Shown piece by piece: positions 1 through 8,304 of a stretch of 8,304 bases of DNA. The stretch covers positions 1-8,304 of the forward strand of contig DDST01000174.1 in NCBI GenBank assembly GCA_002343485.1, read 5' to 3'. This DNA is from Proteobacteria bacterium UBA2383 (GTDB taxonomy: Bacteria > Pseudomonadota > Gammaproteobacteria > Competibacterales > Competibacteraceae). Numbering within the stretch: position 1 is the first letter of the stretch; the number at the start of each line of letters is the position of its first letter. The notes below the pieces were generated by a model. The model ran no database searches. It worked only from the letters and a program-made list of their open reading frames with translations, and was not told where the DNA came from. The position numbers and the translations under genes were made by a program.

Positions 1-2
1 AT

Positions 3-77
3 AAATCTGACAAAGTAGAATTAACAAAGTCCTGGCAAAAGCCTCAAATATCGCTCTGGAGCGCCGCCGACACATAA
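3..77 (+). CDS. Possible 3' end of a cassette ORF cut by the window edge (doubtful)
   Basis: From base 3 one frame is open for 24 codons (reading KSDKVELTKSWQ and ending SLWSAADT) and stops at TAA 75-77. It could be the tail of the gene in the preceding cassette. The evidence is weak, because a second frame is open over bases 11-127 and so short an opening is common by chance. No start or family can be assigned. The stretch from 78 to 178 holds nothing I can identify, apart from a run of seven T at 143-149 preceded by a weak possible hairpin (GTCAC 107-111 with GTGAC 131-135). Confidence 0.2.
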   Translation, partial: KSDKVELTKSWQKPQISLWSAADT

Positions 78-178
78 CGAAGTTGATGCGTCAGAGTTGC
101 GAGTCAGTCACGCTGTACAAACGGTGAGTGGTGACAGGCTAGTTTTTTTGGAATTTGACAGGCAGCAATGTGGACGCG

Positions 179-238
179 GGCTAATTGGATGCTGGAGCGT
201 ACACCGCTACGTGGCGATGCTCAGCTTCGTCATTAGGT
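179..238 (+). other. Degenerate attC-like recombination site (60 bp)
   Basis: The segment folds like an integron attC site. Outer arms CTAAT (181-185) and ATTAG (232-236) pair perfectly. Spacers of 5 and 6 bases follow, then inner arms GCTGgAGC (191-198) and GCTCAGC (219-225) pair with one extra unpaired G. That arrangement of R box, unpaired spacer and L box with an extrahelical base, at 60 bp, is typical of attC. The R' core would be ATTAGGT rather than the canonical GTTRRRY; the matching change in the other arm keeps the pairing. The site lies 26 bases before the next start codon, where a cassette boundary is expected. The non-canonical core is the main reason for doubt. Confidence 0.4.
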
Positions 239-264
239 TGCAATAGATAATCCCAGACGAATAC

Positions 265-687
265 ATGGACAAAGACACAAAGCGCCTATTCGGAAGATTG
301 TTTGGTGAGGTATTCCGAATTCAGAAGGCAATGCCGGACGTAGCCTGTGCAGTAAGCGACGCACAAATTTATGGACTTCTGAATGGTTTTGAGGATGCCA
401 TAAATGAACTCCTTGAAAGGACCGGAGATATCAGCGCAGAAAAGGTGAAAGCCGTCATGGATATGCTAGAGCCTATCTGGGCCGACGAAGAGAAGCTGAA
501 GAACTTTACGGGCTTCTATGGCATAGAGCGAGCGCTGCAACAGCAGGGAGTTGATCGTAGCGATGCTATTGCCATCCTCCGTTATCTCAAGGCTAACCAC
601 CAGTTCACCGACGTAATTGAGAAAATGGACTCAAGCGATTCGCCAACGGAATGCAGGCGTTTTGAGCTTACCGAGTGGGATCGCTAA
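265..687 (+). CDS. Hypothetical 140-aa soluble protein, first gene of a putative cassette
   Basis: I do not recognise a family. The product has 140 residues with no signal peptide or membrane segment. It is mostly helical in character and rich in charged residues, for example an acidic stretch around residues 70-80 (IWADEEKLKNF) followed by a GIERALQQQGV segment. ATG 265 is the first start in the frame. The upstream GACGAATAC offers only a weak ribosome site, common for cassette genes transcribed from outside. Its TAA (685-687) lies 5 bases before the ATG of the next gene, so the two are probably co-translated. It sits between two attC-like sites, and its GC content is well below that of uvrA. 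The reading frame is convincing because the cassette layout fits it; function is unknown. Confidence 0.7.
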   Translation: MDKDTKRLFGRLFGEVFRIQKAMPDVACAVSDAQIYGLLNGFEDAINELLERTGDISAEKVKAVMDMLEPIWADEEKLKNFTGFYGIERALQQQGVDRSDAIAILRYLKANHQFTDVIEKMDSSDSPTECRRFELTEWDR

Positions 688-692
688 GCATC

Positions 693-1196
693 ATGCAAGA
701 TAGCTGGCTTTCTATTCTTGGCTCTCTTGCTTCAATAGGTGCGGCCATCTGGGCGTACTTCGAGGCCAAGAGAGCCTCGCGCCACGCATCGAAGGCGGAA
801 GCGGTTAGAGACGAACTAATTCAGCGTCGCGCAATAGTGGAGGTCTCTCAGGTATATGCGGAGAGTTCCCGTATCCTTGATCTCGTATCTTCACTCGGCC
901 CTGCGTGCACAGAGACCAGAGTACGCGGTTTAAACGTAAGCGACATTGCAGAGAACGTGGAAAAATATTCTCGTTTTCTCAATGAGCATAGCGCGCACTT
1001 CAATCAAGGCTTACAGAATACTGCATAGGCGCTATGTGTGGATCTGAGCGGTCCTATCGAAGCCTTGTCAAAGGCTAGTAGTTTTGAGGAAAAGAAGGAA
1101 GCCGGTAAGAAGATTTACAACTTGATTTATTCCTTCTTGCCCCAGGTAAAGCGGCTCGCGGACGACAAGAGGGAGAGTGTCCCAATTCCAACCTAA
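693..1196 (+). pseudogene. Membrane-anchored helical protein interrupted by one in-frame amber codon
   Basis: From ATG 693 the frame reads 111 residues to TAG 1026-1028. It then continues in the same frame for 55 more sense codons to TAA 1194-1196, about 166 residues in all. Residues ~5-22 (LSILGSLASIGAAIWAYF) form one membrane segment. A charged helical, possibly coiled-coil region follows (EAKRASRHASKAEAVRDEL). The part after the TAG has protein-like composition (ASSFEEKKEAGKKIYNLIY, then FLPQVKRLADDKRE), so the stop looks like a point mutation, sequencing error or recoding site rather than the natural end. GTG 675 is an alternative start overlapping the upstream gene by 13 bases; ATG 693 is preferred because it is ATG and avoids that overlap. 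GTG 1038 could restart the C-terminal part. The TAA overlaps the downstream attC-like site. I do not know the family. Confidence 0.65.
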
Positions 1197-1257
1197 CCCA
1201 TTATTCCACCGAACCTGCGCGAAAAGCCGCACAGGCCGCTAAATACAGATGTTAGGC
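1191..1257 (+). other. attC-like integron recombination site (67 bp)
   Basis: ACCTAAC at 1191-1197 fits the R'' consensus RYYYAAC. GTTAGGC at 1251-1257 fits the R' core GTTRRRY exactly. Their inner six bases, CCTAAC and GTTAGG, are perfectly complementary. Inside is a second stem, CCTGcGC (1214-1220) with GCaCAGG (1229-1235), carrying one C-A mismatch. The 67-bp length is within the attC range, and the site begins at the stop codon of the preceding gene, the classical cassette position. The orientation implies an array running left to right, with any integrase to the left of the window. The region between R and L boxes pairs poorly, so a covariance-model score is needed to settle it. Confidence 0.6.
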
Positions 1258-1298
1258 CGCTATGAATGATCATGCCCTCAAATTGAGACTCCCAGTTC

Positions 1299-4124
<2,826 letters not shown>

Positions 4125-4147
4125 CCTGTTTATTAATAATTCCTATT

Positions 4148-4975
4148 TCAATAGATTGCCAGTTTTACCAGCATAAATACCGCCACGGCTACGATCATAC
4201 CGGCAAACAGCTTCTGCAACGCCGGTCCAGCGATGCGCCTTCCTACGGCGATGCCCAGCGTCATGCCGCTCAACCCCCCCAGGACAAAGGGGAGGGTGAT
4301 GCCGATGTTTAGTGGATGTCCGGCCGCGAGATGGGACAGAAAACCAATGGCGCTGATAATAGCGATCACCCAGAGCGAGGTGGCAACCGCCCGGCGCATC
4401 GGCAGCGAAGCAATCATGACCAGCGCCGGCACGATCAGGAATCCACCACCGACACCGAACAAACCGGATAGCAGTCCGGTCAGCGTTCCAGCCAAGGCTA
4501 GGCGCAGTGCGCAGTGGGAGGTGAATTGCAGCCGGCCACCCGGATCATAGCGGCAAACCGGTCCAGCGTGATCGTCATCAGGATGGCTGCTTGCGCGAAT
4601 CAGCCGGGTTTCCTCAGGGCAACGATTCGCTTGCCGCCACATGCGAAACGCCACAGCCAGCATCAGCAGCGCAAAGCCTGCCAGCAACACGGTTGCCGGA
4701 AAACGTGGATTCAACCAGGCACCCAGCGGCGCGCCGATAATGCCAGACAGACCGAAAATGAGGGCGGTGCGTGGTTCAGCCTCGCCATCGCGTAACCGGA
4801 CTAATCCACCGCCCAACGCGGTCGTGCCGACGGCCACCAGCGAAATCACCACGGCCTCGTGAGCCGATACCTGTAAACCATAGACCAGCAACGGTACCGC
4901 AAAAATGGAACCGCCACCGCCGGTTAAACCCAGTGAAAACCCGATGAGGAGACCAAATAGCAGGCTGAGAAACAT
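4148..4975 (-). CDS. TauE/SafE-family membrane permease (sulfite/anion exporter type)
   Basis: A 275-residue inner-membrane protein with about eight hydrophobic segments in two related halves. Each half opens with a glycine-rich helix typical of the TauE/SafE (DUF81) family: GLTGGGGSIFAVPLL near residue 16 and GLFGVGGGFLIVPAL near the middle. The halves are joined by a polar loop containing SSHPDDDH. Characterised or proposed members export sulfite, sulfoacetate or other small organic anions; the substrate here cannot be read from sequence. ATG 4975 is chosen over an upstream in-frame start at 5098 because the protein then begins directly with a membrane helix, and AAGGGA (4983-4988) sits 7 bases upstream. 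Only 4 bases separate it from the methyltransferase stop, indicating translational coupling. It is last in the minus-strand operon and converges on uvrA. Confidence 0.85.
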   Translation of the reverse strand: MFLSLLFGLLIGFSLGLTGGGGSIFAVPLLVYGLQVSAHEAVVISLVAVGTTALGGGLVRLRDGEAEPRTALIFGLSGIIGAPLGAWLNPRFPATVLLAGFALLMLAVAFRMWRQANRCPEETRLIRASSHPDDDHAGPVCRYDPGGRLQFTSHCALRLALAGTLTGLLSGLFGVGGGFLIVPALVMIASLPMRRAVATSLWVIAIISAIGFLSHLAAGHPLNIGITLPFVLGGLSGMTLGIAVGRRIAGPALQKLFAGMIVAVAVFMLVKLAIY

Positions 4976-4979
4976 GTTT

Positions 4980-5726
4980 TCATCCCTTGCGTCCAGAATA
5001 GGCCCGGAACAGGTCAAATTCGACATCGCAACCTGCTTCGGTAAAGCCCGCATCACGAATAGCGGCGATGATGGTTTCGGGCGGAACGCAGTTCTCAATC
5101 GTATCCCAGTAGTAACGCATCAGCGTTTGCATATCCCGGTTGCCGGTGGTGAGCCGGCTGAGCAGCGGAATTACCTTGCCCAGGTAAAACTTGAGCAGGG
5201 CACGCTTAAACGGCTGAGCCGGCCGGGTAATTTCCAGGATCAGCAGGACCCCGCCTGGGCGCAGCACCCGGTGAAATTCGTGGAAGGTTGCGTTGAGATC
5301 AGCGACATGCCGCAAGGCGTAACCCATGCTGATGAAGTCAAAGCGTTCATCGGCGACCGGCAACTGTTCCATGAGTCCCTGGATCAATGGCAGCTTCAAC
5401 AGGCGGCGGACTTCGGCCAGCATCCCCGCGCTAATGTCCAGGCCGGTCACCGATTGTGGATCGCCGGTGACTGCCAGCGCCTGCCGGGCGACCAGTCCGG
5501 TGCCAATCGCGACATCCAGCACTTTCATGCCAGGCTGTAGACCGGCGCGAGTCAGCGCCCGCCGCCGGTACCAACTGCCGGACCCGAATGACAACAGCTG
5601 ATTAACCCGGTCGTAATAGCCAGCGGTGCGATCGAACATCCGGCGCACGAAGGCCGGACGCTGGGTCAGATCTGGATAGTAATCCGGTAACGCCGGATGC
5701 GGTTCAAGCGGTTGTTCAGGTTTCAC
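4980..5726 (-). CDS. Class I SAM-dependent methyltransferase, UbiE/COQ5-like
   Basis: A 248-aa SAM methyltransferase. The N-terminal FDRTAGYYDRVNQLLSFG (about 31-48) resembles the UbiE/COQ5 signature. The SAM-binding core follows: motif I VLDVAIGTG (69-77), acidic strand end GLDIS (95-99), LPVADERFDFI (122-132) and HRVLRPGGVLLILE (152-165). UbiE and COQ5 C-methylate quinone precursors. Here motif I departs from UbiE's DLAGGTGD, and the gene sits directly after a chorismatase, so methylation of a hydroxybenzoate-derived head group or pigment intermediate is a reasonable inference; a role in quinone synthesis is the main alternative. GTG 5726 is preferred because AGGA (5736-5739) lies 9 bases upstream and the gene then starts 22 bases after the preceding stop. 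ATG 5780 would overlap that gene by 32 bases. Confidence 0.82.
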   Translation of the reverse strand: MKPEQPLEPHPALPDYYPDLTQRPAFVRRMFDRTAGYYDRVNQLLSFGSGSWYRRRALTRAGLQPGMKVLDVAIGTGLVARQALAVTGDPQSVTGLDISAGMLAEVRRLLKLPLIQGLMEQLPVADERFDFISMGYALRHVADLNATFHEFHRVLRPGGVLLILEITRPAQPFKRALLKFYLGKVIPLLSRLTTGNRDMQTLMRYYWDTIENCVPPETIIAAIRDAGFTEAGCDVEFDLFRAYSGRKG

Positions 5727-5748
5727 GAAAGAGTATCCTGATGGAGGT

Positions 5749-6777
5749 TTAGCGGGCAGTGCCAACAGCCATGCCCTCAATTTCGATCAGCAGTTCACGA
5801 CGGCAAATGTCGGCGCGTAGAAACAGCATCGGCACGTCGACGCCAAACGCTTGAACGATCCGGTGGCGGAGAGCAGCTGGGTCGGCATCGGACCGGCAAT
5901 AGATCTTCAGCAATGCCAATTGCAAGGGAACTGGGATCGATCGGCTGGCATGGGCCAGCAGGGTTTTGAGATTCAGCAGCGTTTCGTCCAATTGCGCTAT
6001 GAGGCTTGTGTGCTGACTGTTGTGGCCGACGATGCTTGCGGTGCCGGAGATATAAAGCTGGTATTCCTGCGTACTCCAGGCTTTCAGCACGGCGCGCGAG
6101 AAGGAGGGGCTGCGATGACCGTACTGAGGTGGGTAATGAAAGGCACTGATCTGCCGGGGATTCTCAATCTGTGCGCCGGGTTCCCGGGCAGCCAGCGCAT
6201 ACAAATGCAAGCTCCCGGCACCGGGAGCAGAATCAGGAAGAGTGGTTCCAAGGGCACACGCGGCCGGCAAATGCATCTCGTATTCCGCTAGCTCCGCTAT
6301 GAGTGCCTGATGCCGGCCGGCGCAGAATCCGCGATAGCGCTCCAGACCGGAGCGTTCCTGGTTGATACCGGGGAAATAGTTCCAGATACGTAGAAAATAG
6401 GGATAACCGCGAGCGCGAGCAGCGGCAAACAGCCGCCGGTAAGCCACAGCGGTCAGCGGTTGCAAGGCATCTTCAGCGTACTCGTCCAGCCGGAGCTGCA
6501 GGAACAGGATACTGCCATTATCAGCATAGCCAATTCCATGGGATACACCGGTATGCACCGGCCAAGGGCTAATCCAGAATTCAGCAGTTTCAGTTCTCTC
6601 AAGTTGTGGCAGCGCAACTGTGCAGATCCGGGGATCCTGCAGGGCGGCGTTCGACTCTCGAAATTGAATCAGCGCCAGTAAGTGATCGTCATCCAGCCAC
6701 TCACGAGCATGCGTATCCTGGCTATAAAGGATCGTGAAGGGTAGCGCAGAGGCTGTTTTTAAGGTGGATTGTCTCAT
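5749..6777 (-). CDS. Chorismatase (XanB2/FkbO/Hyg5-type, hydroxybenzoate-forming)
   Basis: A cytosolic enzyme of the chorismatase family, which breaks down chorismate to hydroxybenzoates or a dihydroxy-cyclohexadiene carboxylate plus pyruvate. XanB2 makes 3- and 4-hydroxybenzoate for xanthomonadin and ubiquinone. Family blocks recognised, numbered from ATG 6777: TGVSHGIGYADNG (76-88), FLRIWNYFPGIN (128-139), GLERYRGFCAGRHQAL (144-159), ENPRQISAFHYPPQYG (205-220), SGTASIVGH (244-252) and a C-terminal LLIEIEG holding acidic residues. The length, 342 aa, is normal for the family. ATG 6777 is chosen over GTG 6810; neither has a strong ribosome site, so the start is uncertain. It is first in the minus-strand operon with the methyltransferase and permease and is divergent from the ACP gene. 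Which hydroxybenzoate it makes cannot be decided here; aryl-polyene context favours 3- or 4-hydroxybenzoate. Confidence 0.85.
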   Translation of the reverse strand: MRQSTLKTASALPFTILYSQDTHAREWLDDDHLLALIQFRESNAALQDPRICTVALPQLERTETAEFWISPWPVHTGVSHGIGYADNGSILFLQLRLDEYAEDALQPLTAVAYRRLFAAARARGYPYFLRIWNYFPGINQERSGLERYRGFCAGRHQALIAELAEYEMHLPAACALGTTLPDSAPGAGSLHLYALAAREPGAQIENPRQISAFHYPPQYGHRSPSFSRAVLKAWSTQEYQLYISGTASIVGHNSQHTSLIAQLDETLLNLKTLLAHASRSIPVPLQLALLKIYCRSDADPAALRHRIVQAFGVDVPMLFLRADICRRELLIEIEGMAVGTAR

Positions 6778-6928
6778 AAACAAGGAATGACTGTATTGAG
6801 GGCGTCGCACAGCTCAACCGGGCTACCGCCAATTTTCACTGCAAGGCATGATATAGTTTGTAATCAAATTAACAACCTTCTACATGTTCGAAACGATTCT
6901 GTCCTGATTAAGGTTCCCGGAGGGAAAA
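6778..6928. promoter_or_regulatory. Divergent control region between chorismatase and ACP genes
   Basis: About 150 bases separate the two divergent start codons, and this is the most AT-rich stretch of the right half, especially 6845-6890. On the plus strand TGATATAGT (6849-6857) is a plausible extended -10 element, though no good -35 lies at the right spacing. Next to it TTGTAATCAAATTAACAA (6858-6875) is a loose inverted repeat (TTGT..ACAA ends) that could bind a MarR- or TetR-type regulator. Both are pattern-based guesses. No minus-strand promoter stands out. Confidence 0.3.
6919..6924 (+). promoter_or_regulatory. Strong ribosome binding site of the ACP gene
   Basis: GGAGGG followed by four A's and then ATG 6929. 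It is the strongest Shine-Dalgarno match in the window and fixes the ACP start, although the 4-base spacing is slightly short. It suggests the carrier protein is made at a high level relative to its neighbours. Confidence 0.7.
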
Positions 6929-7204
6929 ATGAGTTTGGAAGCCCTTTCGCCGTTCGAGCTGGAGGTCGCCCGCTTGCTGGTTGAGACCTTGCACCTCGAA
7001 GACATCAAACCGGAAGATATTGCACCCGAGGAACCCTTGTTTAATGAAGGGTTAGGTTTGGATTCCATTGATGCATTGGAATTGGCGCTAGCGATCAGTA
7101 AAAACTACGGATTCCAAATGCGCTCCGACGAACAGCAAAATCAACGTGTTTTCGCCTCATTGCGGGCTTTGAGCGCGCATATCGCTGAGCATCGCGTTCA
7201 CTAG
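6929..7204 (+). CDS. Acyl carrier protein (aryl-polyene/xanthomonadin type)
   Basis: A 91-aa acidic carrier protein. The phosphopantetheine attachment site is Ser46 in GLGLDSIDALEL, the conserved DS motif at the start of helix II. The upstream EDIAPEEPLFNEG matches the usual loop before it. The N-terminal helix (LEVARLLVETL) and C-terminal segment (FASLRALSAHIAEH) complete the four-helix fold. It would carry the starter or growing chain as a thioester for polyketide or fatty-acid-like synthases. Sequence details and neighbours (chorismatase on one side, LpxL-like acyltransferase on the other) point to a dedicated secondary-pathway ACP rather than AcpP, which normally sits with fab genes and has GADSLDTVEL. 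The start is fixed by the GGAGGG site. It precedes the acyltransferase by 38 bases on the same strand, a likely operon. Confidence 0.9.
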   Translation: MSLEALSPFELEVARLLVETLHLEDIKPEDIAPEEPLFNEGLGLDSIDALELALAISKNYGFQMRSDEQQNQRVFASLRALSAHIAEHRVH

Positions 7205-7242
7205 CCGTCATCCATTCCGGCGCCATCCACCATGAGTCGCTT

Positions 7243-8304
7243 ATGAGCAGGCAGTGGGTGCAGTTGCCAGAACGAGGCAGCGTATGGACGTTGCGGTTGA
7301 TTCGCTGGATCGCTTTGCATATAGGACGGCCCGCAAGCCGTGCCCTGCTATACCCCATTACGCTGTATTTTTTGATGGCTGCGGGCGAGGCACGGCGCGG
7401 ATCGCGGCTTTTTCTGCGCCGGGCGCTGAAGCGTGAGCCAAGCTGGCGCGATCAGTTTCGCCACATTCACTGTTTCGCCGCTACGATCCTTGACCGGGTC
7501 TATTTTTTGACCGGGCGGCTGGAACACTTCGAGATCGAAGTTTTTGGCGGCCAGTGGATTCTCGATCAGGCGGCATCCGGTCGAGGCTGTATCCTGCTGG
7601 GTTCCCATTTGGGTAGTTTCGAGGCTTTGCGGGCTATCGGATTAAATCTGAAGCATGTTCCGATCCGGATTTTGATGAACACCCGCCACAATCCGCTGAT
7701 GACCCGGTTACTCGACGCATTGAACCCGGCGCTGGCGCAAACCATTATCCCGGTTGGCGGACCGGAAACCCTGCTTAAAGTACAGGAAAGCGTGGAGCAG
7801 GGATACTTGGTTGGTGCCTTGGGGGATCGGGTCGTTCCGGGTGAGAAAGCAGTGCATTGCCGGTTTTTTGGCCAAGACATCGCCTTGCCAATCGCCCCCA
7901 TCCTGCTGGCGGCGCTGGCGGGCTGTCCGGTGATCCTGTGCTTTGGCTTATACCGGGGCGGCAACCGTTACCAGTTGTATTTCGAGCCATTAGCTGAACA
8001 AGTGGTTCTGGATCGCCGTCATCGGCAAGAACAGTTGGGTGTTTGGGGGCAGCGTTATGCCGATCGTCTGGAACATTACGCCCGCGATGCGCCCTACAAT
8101 TGGTTTAATTTCTATGATTACTGGCAGGAAACTCCCTCCCTTCTTATGAAAAGGAAGGAGGGTTGGGTTCGGAAGATTCAAAAAATGCAACGCCGGTTCG
8201 CCCGGCAGCGTGCGATGGGTTGGGAGGGTCTAGGGACTTTACTGCTGTCAAATATATTGTTGCTGGCGACGTTGGGACTGAGTGGTTTGTGGCTATTCCG
8301 TCAG
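7243..8304 (+). CDS. LpxL/HtrB-like lysophospholipid acyltransferase, truncated at window edge
   Basis: 354 codons are visible and the frame is still open at the edge. The family transfers acyl chains from ACP to lipid acceptors at the inner membrane. The catalytic motif is HLGSFE (H122 to E127), the HX4E form of LpxL/HtrB-type enzymes. Supporting blocks are RILMNTRHNP, a GALGDRVVPG segment and a closing APYNWFNFYDYW (283-294), where this domain normally ends. Beyond it lie at least 60 more residues: a basic stretch (VRKIQKMQRRFARQRA) and a membrane helix (LLLSNILLLATLGLSGLWLF), which is unusual for the family. A palindrome at 8134-8162 lies exactly at this junction. ATG 7243 is the only nearby in-frame start; no clear ribosome site is seen. 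By context it would attach the aryl-polyene product to a membrane lipid (inference). Confidence 0.85.
   Translation, partial: MSRQWVQLPERGSVWTLRLIRWIALHIGRPASRALLYPITLYFLMAAGEARRGSRLFLRRALKREPSWRDQFRHIHCFAATILDRVYFLTGRLEHFEIEVFGGQWILDQAASGRGCILLGSHLGSFEALRAIGLNLKHVPIRILMNTRHNPLMTRLLDALNPALAQTIIPVGGPETLLKVQESVEQGYLVGALGDRVVPGEKAVHCRFFGQDIALPIAPILLAALAGCPVILCFGLYRGGNRYQLYFEPLAEQVVLDRRHRQEQLGVWGQRYADRLEHYARDAPYNWFNFYDYWQETPSLLMKRKEGWVRKIQKMQRRFARQRAMGWEGLGTLLLSNILLLATLGLSGLWLFRQ
8134..8162 (+). repeat. GC-rich palindrome within the acyltransferase frame
   Basis: CCCTCC plus TTC (8134-8143, with one bulged C at 8140) pairs with GAAGGAGGG (8154-8162) around a 10-base loop. It resembles the small dispersed palindromes (REP-like or terminator-like) often found between genes, yet it is read through in frame (TPSLLMKRKEGWV). 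No T-run follows, so it is unlikely to be a standard terminator. Confidence 0.5.

Noticed and set aside
107..149. Rho-independent terminator: GTCAC/GTGAC hairpin before a T7 run
   Set aside because: The stem is only 5 pairs with a 19-base loop and is separated from the T-run by several bases; too weak to call.
77..230. A longer attC built on ACGAAGTTGA (77-86) pairing with TCAGCTTCGT (221-230)
   Set aside because: Ten pairs including one G-T are expected by chance in a region this size, the R boxes do not match the consensus, and the 60-bp fold at 179-238 explains the same right end better.
4125..4147. Bidirectional terminator between convergent uvrA and permease genes
   Set aside because: The 23-base AT-rich gap shows no convincing inverted repeat.
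4976..5098. N-terminal extension of the permease from the in-frame start at 5098
   Set aside because: It would overlap the methyltransferase gene by over 100 bases and add a polar leader, whereas ATG 4975 has its own ribosome site and begins at the first membrane helix.
4905..5540. A 211-codon plus-strand frame opposite the methyltransferase and permease
   Set aside because: The minus-strand genes carry recognisable motifs across the whole length; the plus-strand product has none and crosses two genes.
4980..5726. Naming the methyltransferase ubiE
   Set aside because: It shares the family signature but departs from UbiE in motif I, and its operon is chorismatase-permease rather than ubiquinone genes.
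7566..7964. A 132-codon minus-strand frame opposite the acyltransferase
   Set aside because: It overlaps the catalytic region of a clear acyltransferase and its translation has no recognisable feature.

Overview
The window looks like the chromosome of a gammaproteobacterium. Its UvrA follows the E. coli protein almost position for position (catalytic lysines K37 and K646, same zinc cysteines). The right half carries a chorismatase, an acyl carrier protein and an acyltransferase of the kind found in xanthomonadin/aryl-polyene loci. The genus cannot be named from the sequence. The uvrA-to-right-edge part is GC-rich. The first ~1.2 kb is visibly poorer in GC (about 38-53% in the 60-base rows I counted, against about 63% in a uvrA row), which suggests acquired DNA.

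Layout. (1) Bases 1-1257 read as the end of an integron-type gene-cassette array. A degenerate attC-like fold (179-238) is followed by two closely spaced orphan genes, a soluble 140-aa protein (265-687) and a membrane-anchored helical protein (693-1196). A much better attC candidate (1191-1257) overlaps the second gene's stop codon. The second gene has one in-frame amber codon (1026-1028), and its reading frame stays open for another 55 codons beyond it. No integrase lies in the window. (2) uvrA (1299-4124, +) starts only 41 bases after the attC-like site. (3) A convergent minus-strand set follows, read from right to left: a XanB2/FkbO-type chorismatase (6777-5749), a UbiE/COQ5-like methyltransferase (5726-4980) and a TauE/SafE-type permease (4975-4148). 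Gaps of 22 and 4 bases indicate an operon. (4) Diverging from it on the plus strand are an acyl carrier protein (6929-7204) and an LpxL/HtrB-like acyltransferase (7243 to beyond the edge), with a ~150-base shared control region between.

Working together (inference): the chorismatase would make a hydroxybenzoate starter from chorismate, the methyltransferase could modify the aryl group, the ACP would carry the starter or growing chain, and the acyltransferase would move the product to a membrane lipid. This is the logic of xanthomonadin/aryl-polyene pigment synthesis. The ketosynthases, ligase and dehydratase needed to prove it would have to lie beyond the right edge.

Most worth a second look: the cassette with its amber-interrupted gene, the cassette abutting uvrA with no LexA box visible, the permease in a pigment-type operon, and a GC-rich palindrome inside the acyltransferase frame just where the catalytic domain ends and an unusual membrane-spanning extension begins.
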